Below are positions 1-7,449 of a stretch of 64,000 bases of DNA, one piece after another. Every line of letters starts with the position of its first letter. The stretch's first letter is position 1. The translations under genes were made by a program, and so were the position numbers. Source of the stretch: Gluconacetobacter tumulicola (GTDB taxonomy: Bacteria > Pseudomonadota > Alphaproteobacteria > Acetobacterales > Acetobacteraceae); assembly GCF_014174215.1 (NCBI RefSeq), contig NZ_JABEQL010000004.1, positions 1-64,000 of the forward strand, written 5' to 3'. The notes below the pieces were generated by a model, which made no database searches, was not told the origin of the DNA, and saw only the letters and a list, made by a program, of their open reading frames with translations.

Positions 1-2
1 CC

Positions 3-104
3 GGATTATGGGACGTCATCGGTCTCATCTCACAAAACTTCATGCCCGCCGAATGCGCAAACTACTTCAGGGCCGCAGGATATGATCCAAACAGATCGGA
101 TTAG
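3..104 (+). pseudogene. C-terminal end of an IS630-type transposase (runs in from the left edge)
   Basis: Read in the frame starting at base 3, the sequence encodes a tail containing GLWDVIG, then MPAECANYFRAAGYD, and stops at 102-104. A 'xPxECANYFxxAGY' ending is the usual C-terminus of IS630/Tc1-mariner-type DDE transposases as I remember the family. Only this tail is in the window, so whether the element is intact further left cannot be told. The catalytic DDE residues are not visible. Confidence 0.6.
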
Positions 105-246
105 ACTCTAAAATGGCATTCCTAAATGTCACATATCTTGTGAAACCTGCATCCGCTTGCATATTTCCTGCGCAAGGGGGGTCATCCTGTCGCAGGCGTT
201 TGTCGTGGATGTAATGAAGTGATGTTGTGGACGGCTCCCGCACGGG

Positions 247-381
247 ATGTGCGAGGATGAAATCGTCGCCGTCTACAACGCCGTCAGGCCCCACACCAGC
301 CTCAATGGCATGACGCCAGAGGCTTTCGCCCAACACGCCGGCAAGGCATACAACAACCCACAGACCCTCACTCAGAACTGA
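247..381 (+). pseudogene. C-terminal remnant of an IS3-family OrfB transposase (integrase core end)
   Basis: A 44-codon open stretch ending at TGA 379-381 encodes EDEIVAVYNAVRPHTSLNGM followed by TPEAFAQ. The 'YN..RPH.SL...TPxxFA' signature is the classic end of the rve integrase core of IS3-family OrfB proteins. Nothing recognisable of the catalytic core lies upstream, because a different (IS630) remnant ends at 104. This is a truncated, surely inactive fragment. Confidence 0.75.
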
Positions 382-399
382 GGGCACGTTCGGGGCAGG

Positions 400-534
400 G
401 TCACCCACGCCCTACTGGCGGCGCTGCATATCGATCTTATCGAGGAAATGCTCGCTGGCGGACTTTCGCTAACGGCGATCCGGCAAGCACAGGCCTTACA
501 CGCAAGAGCCGTCGTTGACCGCATTCGGCCGTGA
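400..534 (+). other. Short unclassified open remnant in the IS-rich left edge
   Basis: An open stretch of 44 codons without its own start or clear ribosome binding site encodes a leucine/alanine-rich helix-forming peptide with the segments HIDLIEEMLAGGLSL and RQAQALHARAVVDRI, ending at TGA 532-534. I do not recognise a family. Its position between transposase remnants and a regulator gene suggests another gene fragment, but it could be chance. Bases 535-653 show nothing supportable. Confidence 0.2.
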
Positions 535-653
535 GCAGACGGTGAGGCGAGGCGATTTCCAAATGGCGTTCTGGCGGACCAGCGTGGGGGCCGTCCACCA
601 TCACCTGCGCCGCGGCAGCCTCGTTGAACGAGCCCAGGCGCGGACACCGACCC

Positions 654-1481
654 TTACGTGAGCAGCGACTTTATCCGGTCGGCGCCGTCCGGCGTTGCCG
701 GATTGTAGACCACCATGCTGAGATCGGTCCGACCATCGACAGAAAAAGCCGAGTATTCGAAGGCAAGCGGGCCGATTACCGGGTGATGTATATATTTTAC
801 GGCGTCGCTGTGCGCGCCGCGAATCTCATTGTCACGCCACATCCTCCTGAACTCGGGGCTTAGCCGGCAGAGCTCGTCGACAAGAGGCTCCACATCCGCG
901 GCGGCTCCCGCTCGCGCGGCATCCAACTTGAACGCCCCTACTACGAAGCGTGCCACTGTTTCCCAATCATTCTGTATCGTGCGGGCGTGGGGATTGAGGA
1001 ACATCATGCGCAACAGATTCCGCTGGTCCGGCGGCAATGCGCCGTAGTCAACCAGCATCACGGTTGCTGCCCGATTCCAGGCGAGGACATCCCACGTCGC
1101 GGTTCTTATAAGGGCCGGGGTCGGGTTCAGCGCGTCGAGCACACGTTGCAGCCGCGGCGTGACGCCGGTACTCTTTTGATAGCGCGCCTCGGGCGGTCGG
1201 CCGAGGCCGAGCAGGAAGAGGTGTTCACGCTCGGCATCTGTGAGCATGAAGGCCCGCGAGAGGCGGTCGAGAACATCAGCGGACGGGGCGCCGCCGCGCC
1301 CCTGCTCGAGGCACGTATACCAGGTTGGGCTGATGTTGGCGCGTTGCGCGACTTCCTCGCGGCGAAGGCCCCGGGTGCGCCGCCGTTCCGAAGAGAATCC
1401 CAGGGCGACGGGGTCAAGTTTGGCGCGGCGGTCTCGGAGATAGGTGCCGAGTACGTTCTCATCCGGGAGGTGTTCGCTCAT
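654..1481 (-). CDS. XRE-type helix-turn-helix regulator with MmyB-like ligand-binding domain
   Basis: A 275-residue regulator. The N-terminal third holds a helix-turn-helix of the XRE type: a GLRREEVAQRANIS stretch followed by WYTCLEQGRG. The C-terminal two thirds (about residues 95-270) match the MmyB-like ligand-binding domain, with a TPALIRTATWDVLAWNRAA segment typical of that family. Regulators of this kind usually sit next to, and control, a short-chain dehydrogenase or other oxidoreductase, which fits the divergent genes at 1574 and 2517. The ATG at 1481 is preferred because family members begin a few residues before the HTH. An upstream in-frame ATG at 1526 would add 15 residues and would cover the palindromes at 1491-1518, so it is less likely. 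IS remnants lie on both sides of this gene group. Confidence 0.85.
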   Translation of the reverse strand: MSEHLPDENVLGTYLRDRRAKLDPVALGFSSERRRTRGLRREEVAQRANISPTWYTCLEQGRGGAPSADVLDRLSRAFMLTDAEREHLFLLGLGRPPEARYQKSTGVTPRLQRVLDALNPTPALIRTATWDVLAWNRAATVMLVDYGALPPDQRNLLRMMFLNPHARTIQNDWETVARFVVGAFKLDAARAGAAADVEPLVDELCRLSPEFRRMWRDNEIRGAHSDAVKYIHHPVIGPLAFEYSAFSVDGRTDLSMVVYNPATPDGADRIKSLLT

Positions 1482-1490
1482 CCTGTCAGT

Positions 1491-1518
1491 CTTTATACTA
1501 CCATAAAGTCCATACTTT
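1491..1518. promoter_or_regulatory. Overlapping palindromes between divergent regulator and oxidoreductase genes (candidate operator)
   Basis: CTTTAT at 1491-1496 and ATAAAG at 1503-1508 form a perfect inverted repeat with a 6-base spacer. Sharing its right arm, AAAGT at 1505-1509 and ACTTT at 1514-1518 form a second one. The site is AT-rich in a GC-rich neighbourhood, just upstream of the regulator's ATG at 1481 and 56 bases upstream of the oxidoreductase ATG at 1574. That is the expected place for an autoregulated operator. Binding is inferred, not shown. Confidence 0.45.
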
Positions 1519-1573
1519 ACCACCATACAACGTGAGTTAGGATTTGTCCCTAATCGAAATCGGGGACTTGTTC

Positions 1574-2488
1574 ATGCCTTCACTTTCGCCCTCGCCCTCG
1601 CCCTCGTCCATCTCTCTCCGCATTGCCGTCCTTGGTTGCGGCAAAATCGGCAGCACATTCGCTTTCCAGCTGGCGCGCGCCGGCAACGACGTCACCGTTA
1701 TCGCCCGGCCGATGTCGGCCCGGCTCCAGCAGTTGCGACGTGACAATGGGATCGTTACCATCAAGGGGGAGCGCGCCGATGTGCAGATTGCCGACACGTT
1801 GGACGAGCAGATACCCTATGATCTGATCATCGTGACGGTTGTCGACTATCAGGTTGACGCGCTGCTCCCGGCATTGCAGCGCAGTGCCGCCAAGAGCATC
1901 CAGTTCATGTTCGTCAGTTTCGACCCGGAGCGGCTGCGCGATGCGGTCGGTGCAGACCGATGCTCATTCGGCATGCCTTTCGTGCAGGCGGTGCTGGACA
2001 AGGACGGCAGGCTCAAGCCTACCATTTCGAAATCTCAAAAGACCATCATGAGCCAGCAGCGCTGGGTTGACGTGTTCAACACCGCCGGACTGCCTGCTGC
2101 GTATGAACCCAACATGCCGCTATGGCTGCGCTGCCACGTCCCGCTCTGTATCGGATTTGAGAGCGTCTCTGTCGCTGGCGAACTGCGGGGCGGTGGTGCC
2201 TCCTGGGGCGAGGCGTTTCGCGTCGCGCGCGGCGTAAAGGAAAGCTTCGGGCTGATCAGGGGGCTGGGATACGAGATCTATCCCCAGTCGAAGGCGCGAA
2301 TCAGCAATCTTCCGACTTTTGCCGTCGCTTTCCTGTTGTGGATGTTCTCGCGTGTCAAATCGATGCGTGAGTTGCTGGCCTCCGGCAAGAACGAATGCCG
2401 GGCGCTGATCGACGAGATGCTGGCGGCAGCGCCTCGCGCAAAGCCGACGGTCAATGTGTCCAGGATCCAGGCCATCAAACCGGCTTGA
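1574..2488 (+). CDS. Ketopantoate-reductase-like (ApbA/PanE N-terminal domain) oxidoreductase
   Basis: A 304-residue protein with an N-terminal Rossmann fold. GCGKIG at residues 21-26, followed by a strand and VIAR, is the dinucleotide-binding loop of the 2-dehydropantoate 2-reductase N-terminal domain. The C-terminal half keeps the family's helical layout but lacks an obvious close match to housekeeping PanE, so a role in pantothenate synthesis is not implied. The substrate is unknown. The ATG at 1574 follows the Shine-Dalgarno-like CGGGGA at 1561-1566. A TTG at 1544 is possible but would overlap the promoter. Residues 4-10 are a Ser-Pro repeat from three TCGCCC hexamers. It is co-directional with the SDR gene 28 bases downstream and divergent from the XRE regulator, and so probably controlled by it. 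Confidence 0.75.
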   Translation: MPSLSPSPSPSSISLRIAVLGCGKIGSTFAFQLARAGNDVTVIARPMSARLQQLRRDNGIVTIKGERADVQIADTLDEQIPYDLIIVTVVDYQVDALLPALQRSAAKSIQFMFVSFDPERLRDAVGADRCSFGMPFVQAVLDKDGRLKPTISKSQKTIMSQQRWVDVFNTAGLPAAYEPNMPLWLRCHVPLCIGFESVSVAGELRGGGASWGEAFRVARGVKESFGLIRGLGYEIYPQSKARISNLPTFAVAFLLWMFSRVKSMRELLASGKNECRALIDEMLAAAPRAKPTVNVSRIQAIKPA

Positions 2489-2516
2489 TCGCCCCTTCCA
2501 ACCCGGAGATTTTATC

Positions 2517-3404
2517 GTGCGTATATTTGTGACTGGTGCAACGGGCTGGGTCGGCTCTGCTGTTGTGAATGAACTGCTTGGTGCCGGCCATCAGGTGGTC
2601 GGCCTTGTCCGTTCTCGGGAAAAGGCCACAACACTGACGGCATCAGGCGCCGAGGTGCTTATCGGAACGCTCGACGATCTGGACCTTCTCAAAAGAGGTG
2701 CGGCTGAATCGGACGGCGTCATCCACACCGCGTTCAACCACGACTTCTTGAAATTCGCGGAGAACTGCGCACAGGATCAGCGCGCCATCGAAACACTCGG
2801 TGGTGTGCTTGAAGGTTCGAGCCGCCCCCTGCTGGTCACCTCGGGGCTTGGCTTTGCGCCAGGGCGGCTCGGGACGGAGATCGACCCGCCGATGCCCACG
2901 AACGATACCTATCCACGTGCCTCGGAAGCGACGGCGATTGCATTGGCGGCGCGTGGCGTGCTGGCCTCAACCGTCCGGCTACCGCCGTCTGTGCATGGGC
3001 ATGGGGATCACGGCTTCGTGCCGATCCTTATCGGTATGGCGCGGGAAAAGGGAGTCTCCGCTTATATCGGCGAAGGTACCAATCGCTGGCCTGCTGTACA
3101 TCGCCTCGACGCGGCACGCGTCTTCCGGCTTGCGATCGAGCGCGGCGTCAAGGGTGGCCCCTTCAATGCCGTTGCCGAGGAGGGTGTTCCGTTCAAGGAG
3201 ATCGCAGAGGTAATCGGGCGGCGGCTGAATGTGCCGGTCGTCAGCAAGGCTCCCGAAGAAGCGGCGGAGCATTTCGGCTGGCTCAACGCCTTCGCAAGCT
3301 TCGACGTTCCGACCTCGAGCGAGCGAACCCGATCCCTGCTCGGCTGGGAACCCGGACAGCCGGGCCTGATCGCCGATGTTGACGATCCGGCCTATTTCGC
3401 CTGA
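2517..3404 (+). CDS. NAD(P)-dependent extended SDR (epimerase/dehydratase-like)
   Basis: A 295-residue extended short-chain dehydrogenase/reductase. The cofactor-binding motif GATGWVG is at residues 7-13, followed by the [16 protein letters not shown] strand-helix-strand. The active-site region shows Tyr in a YPRASE context. The C-terminus carries the '[14 protein letters not shown]' ending common in small NAD-dependent epimerase-like reductases. The exact substrate is unknown. The GTG at 2517 is used because GGAG at 2505-2508 is well spaced and the protein then starts directly at the first beta strand ([10 protein letters not shown]). Longer versions would add an unstructured tail overlapping the previous gene. 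It forms a small operon with the ketopantoate-reductase-like gene. Confidence 0.85.
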   Translation: MRIFVTGATGWVGSAVVNELLGAGHQVVGLVRSREKATTLTASGAEVLIGTLDDLDLLKRGAAESDGVIHTAFNHDFLKFAENCAQDQRAIETLGGVLEGSSRPLLVTSGLGFAPGRLGTEIDPPMPTNDTYPRASEATAIALAARGVLASTVRLPPSVHGHGDHGFVPILIGMAREKGVSAYIGEGTNRWPAVHRLDAARVFRLAIERGVKGGPFNAVAEEGVPFKEIAEVIGRRLNVPVVSKAPEEAAEHFGWLNAFASFDVPTSSERTRSLLGWEPGQPGLIADVDDPAYFA

Positions 3405-3660
3405 GAGCCTGAATCAGAAAGCGGTTTGATGGATTTTCGGCAGAACTCTGCGGATATGGGCGATCATCAACCACGCGCAGGATGACGAGATTGTTGCCTC
3501 GACATCCTTCGTGAGGCGGCGCAATCAGCGCCCACTCCGCATCGCGCAGGTCGCTTGCATACTCCAGCTCGTCCCGGCGATACTGCGCTCGGGTGATTTC
3601 AGTCCAGGCCATCTTGATCTCATCAGGTTCTCGCAAAACCATGAATCATAACCTGCTGAA
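3405..3660 (-). mobile_element. Internally deleted IS5-family (IS1031-like) insertion sequence remnant
   Basis: On the minus strand from ATG 3612, the sequence reads MAWTEITRAQYRRDELEYAS then DLRDAEWALIAP, the standard N-terminus of IS5-group transposases of acetic acid bacteria. After about 35 residues the reading breaks down, with LRVVDDRPY resembling a shifted, deleted 'LRAVVDA' segment, and the whole catalytic part is missing. The outer ends share an imperfect inverted match (TGAATCA...GGTTT at the left, TGATTCATGGTTTT read inward from the right), so this looks like both termini of one element with the middle lost. The exact ends are uncertain by about 15 bases. The remaining bases to 3764 hold only the 3' side of the FNR gene. 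Confidence 0.65.
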
Positions 3661-3764
3661 ATCACTCAACGCATTTCCGGTCAGACACTAAGCACGACGC
3701 TGCCTATGGGCCGTGAGCACCGACGCGCAGGAAACGCGCGTCGGATCGCCGGCAGCGGTGCTTT

Positions 3765-4520
3765 TCAGGCAGCGTCGCCGGCGGCGAGGGTTTGCAGGCG
3801 TTCCATGGCGATGATGCGTACAGTGTGGCCCTTGCCGATCGCGACCAGCCGTTCGGTGCGCATCCAGCTCAGCGTCCGGCTTACGGTCTCGATCGTCAGG
3901 CCCAGATAATCGGCCATGTCCGACCGGGTCATCGGCAGCGGCACGTCCTCGGCCGGGTCCTGGGCCTCGCGCATGCGTTCCAGCAGGAAGCTGGCCACCC
4001 GCTCGCGCGCCGTCTTGCGGCCCAGCAGCAGCATCTGGTTCTGCGCCGCCACCAGTTCGTTCGACGCTTCCGCCAGCAACCGGCGTTCCAGCCGGGGGAA
4101 ATCGTCCATCAGCTGCCGCATGCGCGGCCGCGAAAACCGGCACAGCCGCACCGTGTCGATCGCTTCGGCGCCGAAGGCATACTGGTCCGACACCGCAAGG
4201 CCCAGGAAATGCCCGGTGGTGGCGAAGCCCGTGATCTGCCGCCGCCCGTCGGGCAGCGCCTTGAACAGTTTTACGCTGCCCGAGGTGATATTGTAGAAAT
4301 CGGTGGCCGCGGCGCCTTCCTCGATGAAGGAGCGGCCGGGCAGCACCAGCGTCTCGACCGCCGTTTCGGCCAGCCGGGCGATGTCGTCATCGTCGATGAC
4401 GCTGCATACGCTCTGGGCCCGGATGCCGCAGGTCAGGCAATAGCCGGGCTGCCGGTGGGCTCCGGCCAGGATCAGGCGGCGCGGGCGGGCATCGCGCCGG
4501 CAGGTGGTCTGGTCAGACAT
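3765..4520 (-). CDS. FNR-type [4Fe-4S] oxygen-sensing transcriptional regulator (Crp/Fnr family)
   Basis: A 251-residue Crp/Fnr regulator. Near the N-terminus, Cys27-x2-Cys30-x7-Cys38, with a further Cys in the central VRLCRFS segment, gives the four ligands expected for an oxygen-labile [4Fe-4S] cluster. A cyclic-nucleotide-binding-type beta barrel follows (about residues 50-150). The C-terminal winged helix carries the recognition helix with ...TIETVSRTLS, the Glu/Ser/Arg arrangement that reads TTGAT half-sites. Two FNR boxes lie nearby (4630-4643, upstream of this gene and the divergent one; 5177-5190, upstream of ompW-hemN), suggesting autoregulation and local control. Homologues are called fnrN, fnrL or anr in alphaproteobacteria. 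The exact symbol cannot be chosen from sequence alone. Confidence 0.9.
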   Translation of the reverse strand: MSDQTTCRRDARPRRLILAGAHRQPGYCLTCGIRAQSVCSVIDDDDIARLAETAVETLVLPGRSFIEEGAAATDFYNITSGSVKLFKALPDGRRQITGFATTGHFLGLAVSDQYAFGAEAIDTVRLCRFSRPRMRQLMDDFPRLERRLLAEASNELVAAQNQMLLLGRKTARERVASFLLERMREAQDPAEDVPLPMTRSDMADYLGLTIETVSRTLSWMRTERLVAIGKGHTVRIIAMERLQTLAAGDAA

Positions 4521-4629
4521 ATCGTCCGGGTTCCTCCCGGTTCAGGCCCGCCGGAGAGCGGGCCGGTCGTTTCGGCGCAGGCGGCCATCCGTCCGCTTGG
4601 GCCGAACATAGGACAGAATGCGGGCTGAT

Positions 4630-4643
4630 TTGATCTGAATCAA
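4630..4643. promoter_or_regulatory. Perfect FNR/FixK box in the divergent promoter region
   Basis: TTGAT CTGA ATCAA is an exact match to the FNR consensus TTGAT-N4-ATCAA. Its centre lies about 116 bases upstream of the FNR-type regulator's start (minus strand) and 67 bases upstream of the ATG at 4704 (plus strand). It could activate the plus-strand gene, autoregulate the regulator, or both. Confidence 0.8.
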
Positions 4644-4703
4644 TGCCTTTTACTGCATCGGACCCAAGCGTGCAGGCATGGATGGCCCCTGCCGCTCCCG
4701 ATC

Positions 4704-5180
4704 ATGAACCCTGACACCGGCTTTGTCGTCGGTCTTCTGCGGCCCGAGGACGTCGCGCTGGCCTATCCGCTGGTGCGCACGGCCTATCCCGCGATGGCGC
4801 GCGGAACGTGGATGCGCCTGGCGCGGCGCGCCATGCGCACGGGCCCGCACGGCCGGCAGGGCATCCTTGTGGCGCGCCACGGCCCCGCCTGCCGGCCGTG
4901 CGGACTGATATCCTTTCGCTGCGATCCTGATATGCGCCACGGGCGGGTCCTGACGGCGGAACATTTCGTCGCACTGACCTTCGGCGAGGTCGGGTCGGTG
5001 CTGGATGCCTTTCTGCCCGCGTTGGAAAATATGGCGTGCAAGGCCGGGTGCGGCAGCGCGCGCGTCATTCTGCCCGGGGACCAGCCTGCGCTGCTGGCAC
5101 GCCTGGCGACGCGGGGGCGGGATATGACCCACCCGATGTCGTTTCGGACGCTGATCGAGATATCGCAGAATATGGCTTGA
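4704..5180 (+). CDS. Uncharacterised 158-residue protein in the FNR/OmpW/HemN block
   Basis: Family not recognised with confidence. The alternation of helices and strands (VVGLLRPEDVALAYPLVRTA, GILVARHG, GLISFRC, then a C-terminal MTHPMSFRTLIEI strand) vaguely recalls a GNAT acetyltransferase fold, and many Fnr-linked loci carry such a protein, but no acetyl-CoA-binding loop (Q/RxxGxG/A) can be pointed to. There are five cysteines. The perfect FNR box 61 bases upstream of its start strongly suggests control by oxygen. The stop codon (5178-5180) overlaps the second FNR box that precedes ompW. Confidence 0.7.
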   Translation: MNPDTGFVVGLLRPEDVALAYPLVRTAYPAMARGTWMRLARRAMRTGPHGRQGILVARHGPACRPCGLISFRCDPDMRHGRVLTAEHFVALTFGEVGSVLDAFLPALENMACKAGCGSARVILPGDQPALLARLATRGRDMTHPMSFRTLIEISQNMA

Positions 5181-5190
5181 TTTATGTCAA
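5177..5190. promoter_or_regulatory. FNR/FixK box upstream of ompW-hemN
   Basis: TTGAT TTAT GTCAA matches TTGAT-N4-ATCAA at all but one position and matches the FixK form TTGA-N6-TCAA exactly. It lies about 80 bases upstream of the ATG at 5266. HemN is a classic FNR/FixK target in alphaproteobacteria, so control of the ompW-hemN transcript by the adjacent FNR-type regulator is likely. Confidence 0.75.
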
Positions 5191-5265
5191 GGCGATGACA
5201 GGCGGTGCGTGATCAATGCACTCCACACGATGTGATTCATCGCTGAAAGTTGAAAGGCGTACACG

Positions 5266-6054
5266 ATGAAATTGACCCGTAGCCTCGTCGTCCCGGCCCT
5301 GGCCGGCCTGTTGGCGCTGGTGCCGGGCGCGGGACGTGCCCAGACGGCGACGCCGTCGGCCTATGTCAATGCGCCTGTCACCTCCGATGCCGTTCCGCCG
5401 CCGCCCTCCCGCGGCAGCCATTGCGGCCTGTTCGAGACCTGCGCCAGCACGAAGATCGGCCTGGGCAAAGGCGATTTCCTGATCCGCCTGTCCGCGCTGG
5501 GCGTGCTGCCCGAAGACCGCGACAGCAAGCTGTGGATCAACAACGCGGCGGTGCCGGGCCGGATCAAGACCACGCGCCAGGTCACGCCGGAACTGACGTT
5601 CGAATATTTCTTCACCGACAATCTGTCGGTGGACCTGATCGCCGCCAGCTCGCGGCATGAGGTTGCGGCCGAGGGCGTCGGCGGGGCGGCCCATGTCGAT
5701 GTCGGCAGCGCTTGGGTGCTGCCGCCCACCGTGACCTTCGCGTGGCATTTCCGGCCGCACAAGCGCTTCAACCCCTATGTGGGTGTCGGCGGTACGATGG
5801 CCTGGTTCCACAATGTCTCGCCGGCCGGTGGCCTGGTGCAGAAGCTGAATGTCGGCTTTACCGGTGGCCCGTCGGTCAATGCGGGCTTCGATTATCAGCT
5901 GGTGGGCAACTGGTTCTTCAATTTCGACGTCAAGCAGATGTTCATGCGGATGCATGCCTGGGCCAACGATCGCGGCACCAGCAGCCCCTTCATCAAGGCG
6001 CATGATTCGCTCGACCCGACCGTGGTCGGCGCCGGTATCGAATACCGGTTCTGA
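5266..6054 (+). CDS. OmpW-family outer-membrane beta-barrel protein
   Basis: A 262-residue exported protein. The signal peptide spans residues 1-25 (MKLTRSL..., hydrophobic core, AQ-A cleavage site). Then comes a Pro-rich segment and an eight-stranded-type barrel with the family's LGVLP, TPELTFEYFFTDNLSVDL and FNPYVGVGG segments, ending in a terminal Phe (EYRF) as needed for insertion by the BAM machinery. OmpW-like porins carry small hydrophobic or other solutes and are often induced on oxygen limitation. GAAAGG lies 6-11 bases before the ATG. hemN follows after 5 bases, so the two form one operon behind the FNR box at 5177. Confidence 0.85.
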   Translation: MKLTRSLVVPALAGLLALVPGAGRAQTATPSAYVNAPVTSDAVPPPPSRGSHCGLFETCASTKIGLGKGDFLIRLSALGVLPEDRDSKLWINNAAVPGRIKTTRQVTPELTFEYFFTDNLSVDLIAASSRHEVAAEGVGGAAHVDVGSAWVLPPTVTFAWHFRPHKRFNPYVGVGGTMAWFHNVSPAGGLVQKLNVGFTGGPSVNAGFDYQLVGNWFFNFDVKQMFMRMHAWANDRGTSSPFIKAHDSLDPTVVGAGIEYRF

Positions 6055-6059
6055 CCCTG

Positions 6060-7433
6060 ATGGACGGATTGCCTCCTCCCGACGTTCTGGTTCGGTATGG
6101 GGGCAATCTGCCGCGCTATACCAGCTACCCGACCGCCGCGCAGTTTGACGCCACGGTCGGCGCCGCCGAAGCCGATGCATGGCTTCGCGCGGTTCCGGCG
6201 GGCACGCCGGTCTCGCTTTACCTGCATGTCCCGTTCTGCGACGTGCTGTGCCTGTTCTGCGGGTGCAACACCTCGGTGGTGCGCGATGCCGGCCTTCGGG
6301 CCGGCTATGCCGAACTGCTGATCGACGAATTGCAACGGGTGGCGGCGCGGCTCGGCCCCGGTCGTCCGGTCCGGCATATACAGTGGGGCGGCGGTACGCC
6401 GACGACCCTGCCGCCCGAGAGCATGTGCGCGGTGATGGAAACGATCCGTCGCCTGTTCGCCGTGGAGGCGGACGCCGAAATCGCGATCGAACTCGATCCC
6501 CGTTTCCTGCCGGCCGACTATCCGCCGCTGCTGGGGGCGCTGGGATTCAACCGGGCCAGCCTCGGGGTCCAGGATCTCGATCCGGCCGTGCAGGCGGCCA
6601 GCGGCCGGATACAGAGCCTGGAACAGACCGAGGATTGCGTGCGCCGGATGCGCGCGGCGGGAATCGGCTCGATCAATGTCGACCTGATCTATGGCCTGCC
6701 CTACCAGACGGTCGAAGGGGCGGGCGACACCGCGCTGACGGTCGCGGACATGTTGCGGCCGGACCGGCTGGCGGTATTCGGCTATGCCCATGTGCCGTGG
6801 AAGCAGAAGCGCCAGGCCCTGCTGCCCGAAGGCGCGCTGCCGCCGCCGGCCGAGCGGCTGGCCCAGCGGGCGCGCATCGATGCGGCCCTGCGGAGTGCCG
6901 GTTATCGCGCCATCGGGCTGGACCATTACGCCTTGCCGGGTGATGCGCTGTGCCATGCCGCCGAAACAGGGACGCTGCGCCGCAATTTCCAGGGCTATAC
7001 GGTCGATCCCGCGCCGGTGCTGGTCGGTATCGGCGCCTCGGCGATCTCCAGCTTTCCCCAGGGCATGACGCAGAACGTGCCGGCGCAGGCATTTTACGCG
7101 CGGGCGATGGAAGCTTCGCCCGACAGCCTGCCGGCGGTGCGCGGCGTATGCCGGAGCGATGACGACCGGCTGCGGGGCGCGGTGATCGAACGGCTGATGT
7201 GCGACCTGCGGGTGGACCCGGTGGCCATGGGCCTGAGCCATGGCGCCCCGGCCTCCTGGTATGACAGCGCACGGCCGGCACTGCGCCAGGCCGAGGCGGA
7301 CGGGCTGGTGGTGCTGGACGGTTCCCTGATCCGCGTGACCGAGGAGGGGCGCCCCTTCCTGCGCAATATCGCGGCGATGTTCGATGGGCATCATGCGCCC
7401 GCCGGCGTCAGGCGCCATGCCGGCGCGCTGTAG
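6060..7433 (+). CDS. hemN: Oxygen-independent coproporphyrinogen III dehydrogenase (radical SAM)
   Basis: A 457-residue enzyme that oxidatively decarboxylates coproporphyrinogen III to protoporphyrinogen IX without O2, in heme synthesis. The radical-SAM cluster ligands are Cys60, Cys64 and Cys67 in CDVLCLFCGC, with the extra Cys69 typical of true HemN (rather than HemW). The usual Tyr in CxxxCxY is Phe here. NLPRYTSYPTA at residues 16-26 and GGGTPT are also family marks, and the C-terminal HemN domain is present. It follows ompW by 5 bases and has an FNR box upstream of the pair, so it is expected to be expressed at low oxygen. Ferrochelatase is encoded elsewhere in the window (53132-54169). 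Confidence 0.93.
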   Translation: MDGLPPPDVLVRYGGNLPRYTSYPTAAQFDATVGAAEADAWLRAVPAGTPVSLYLHVPFCDVLCLFCGCNTSVVRDAGLRAGYAELLIDELQRVAARLGPGRPVRHIQWGGGTPTTLPPESMCAVMETIRRLFAVEADAEIAIELDPRFLPADYPPLLGALGFNRASLGVQDLDPAVQAASGRIQSLEQTEDCVRRMRAAGIGSINVDLIYGLPYQTVEGAGDTALTVADMLRPDRLAVFGYAHVPWKQKRQALLPEGALPPPAERLAQRARIDAALRSAGYRAIGLDHYALPGDALCHAAETGTLRRNFQGYTVDPAPVLVGIGASAISSFPQGMTQNVPAQAFYARAMEASPDSLPAVRGVCRSDDDRLRGAVIERLMCDLRVDPVAMGLSHGAPASWYDSARPALRQAEADGLVVLDGSLIRVTEEGRPFLRNIAAMFDGHHAPAGVRRHAGAL

Positions 7434-7449
7434 GCCTGCCGGGGCGGGC

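Noticed and set aside
67-408. Open frame of 113 codons on the minus strand at the left edge
   Set aside because: It is antisense to the IS3 remnant at 247-381, which has the recognisable protein signature on the plus strand; no ribosome binding site and no known family.
1586-1603. TCGCCC hexamer repeated three times at the start of the ketopantoate-reductase-like gene
   Set aside because: A six-base unit cannot change the reading frame, so it cannot act as an on/off phase switch; it only encodes a short Ser-Pro run.
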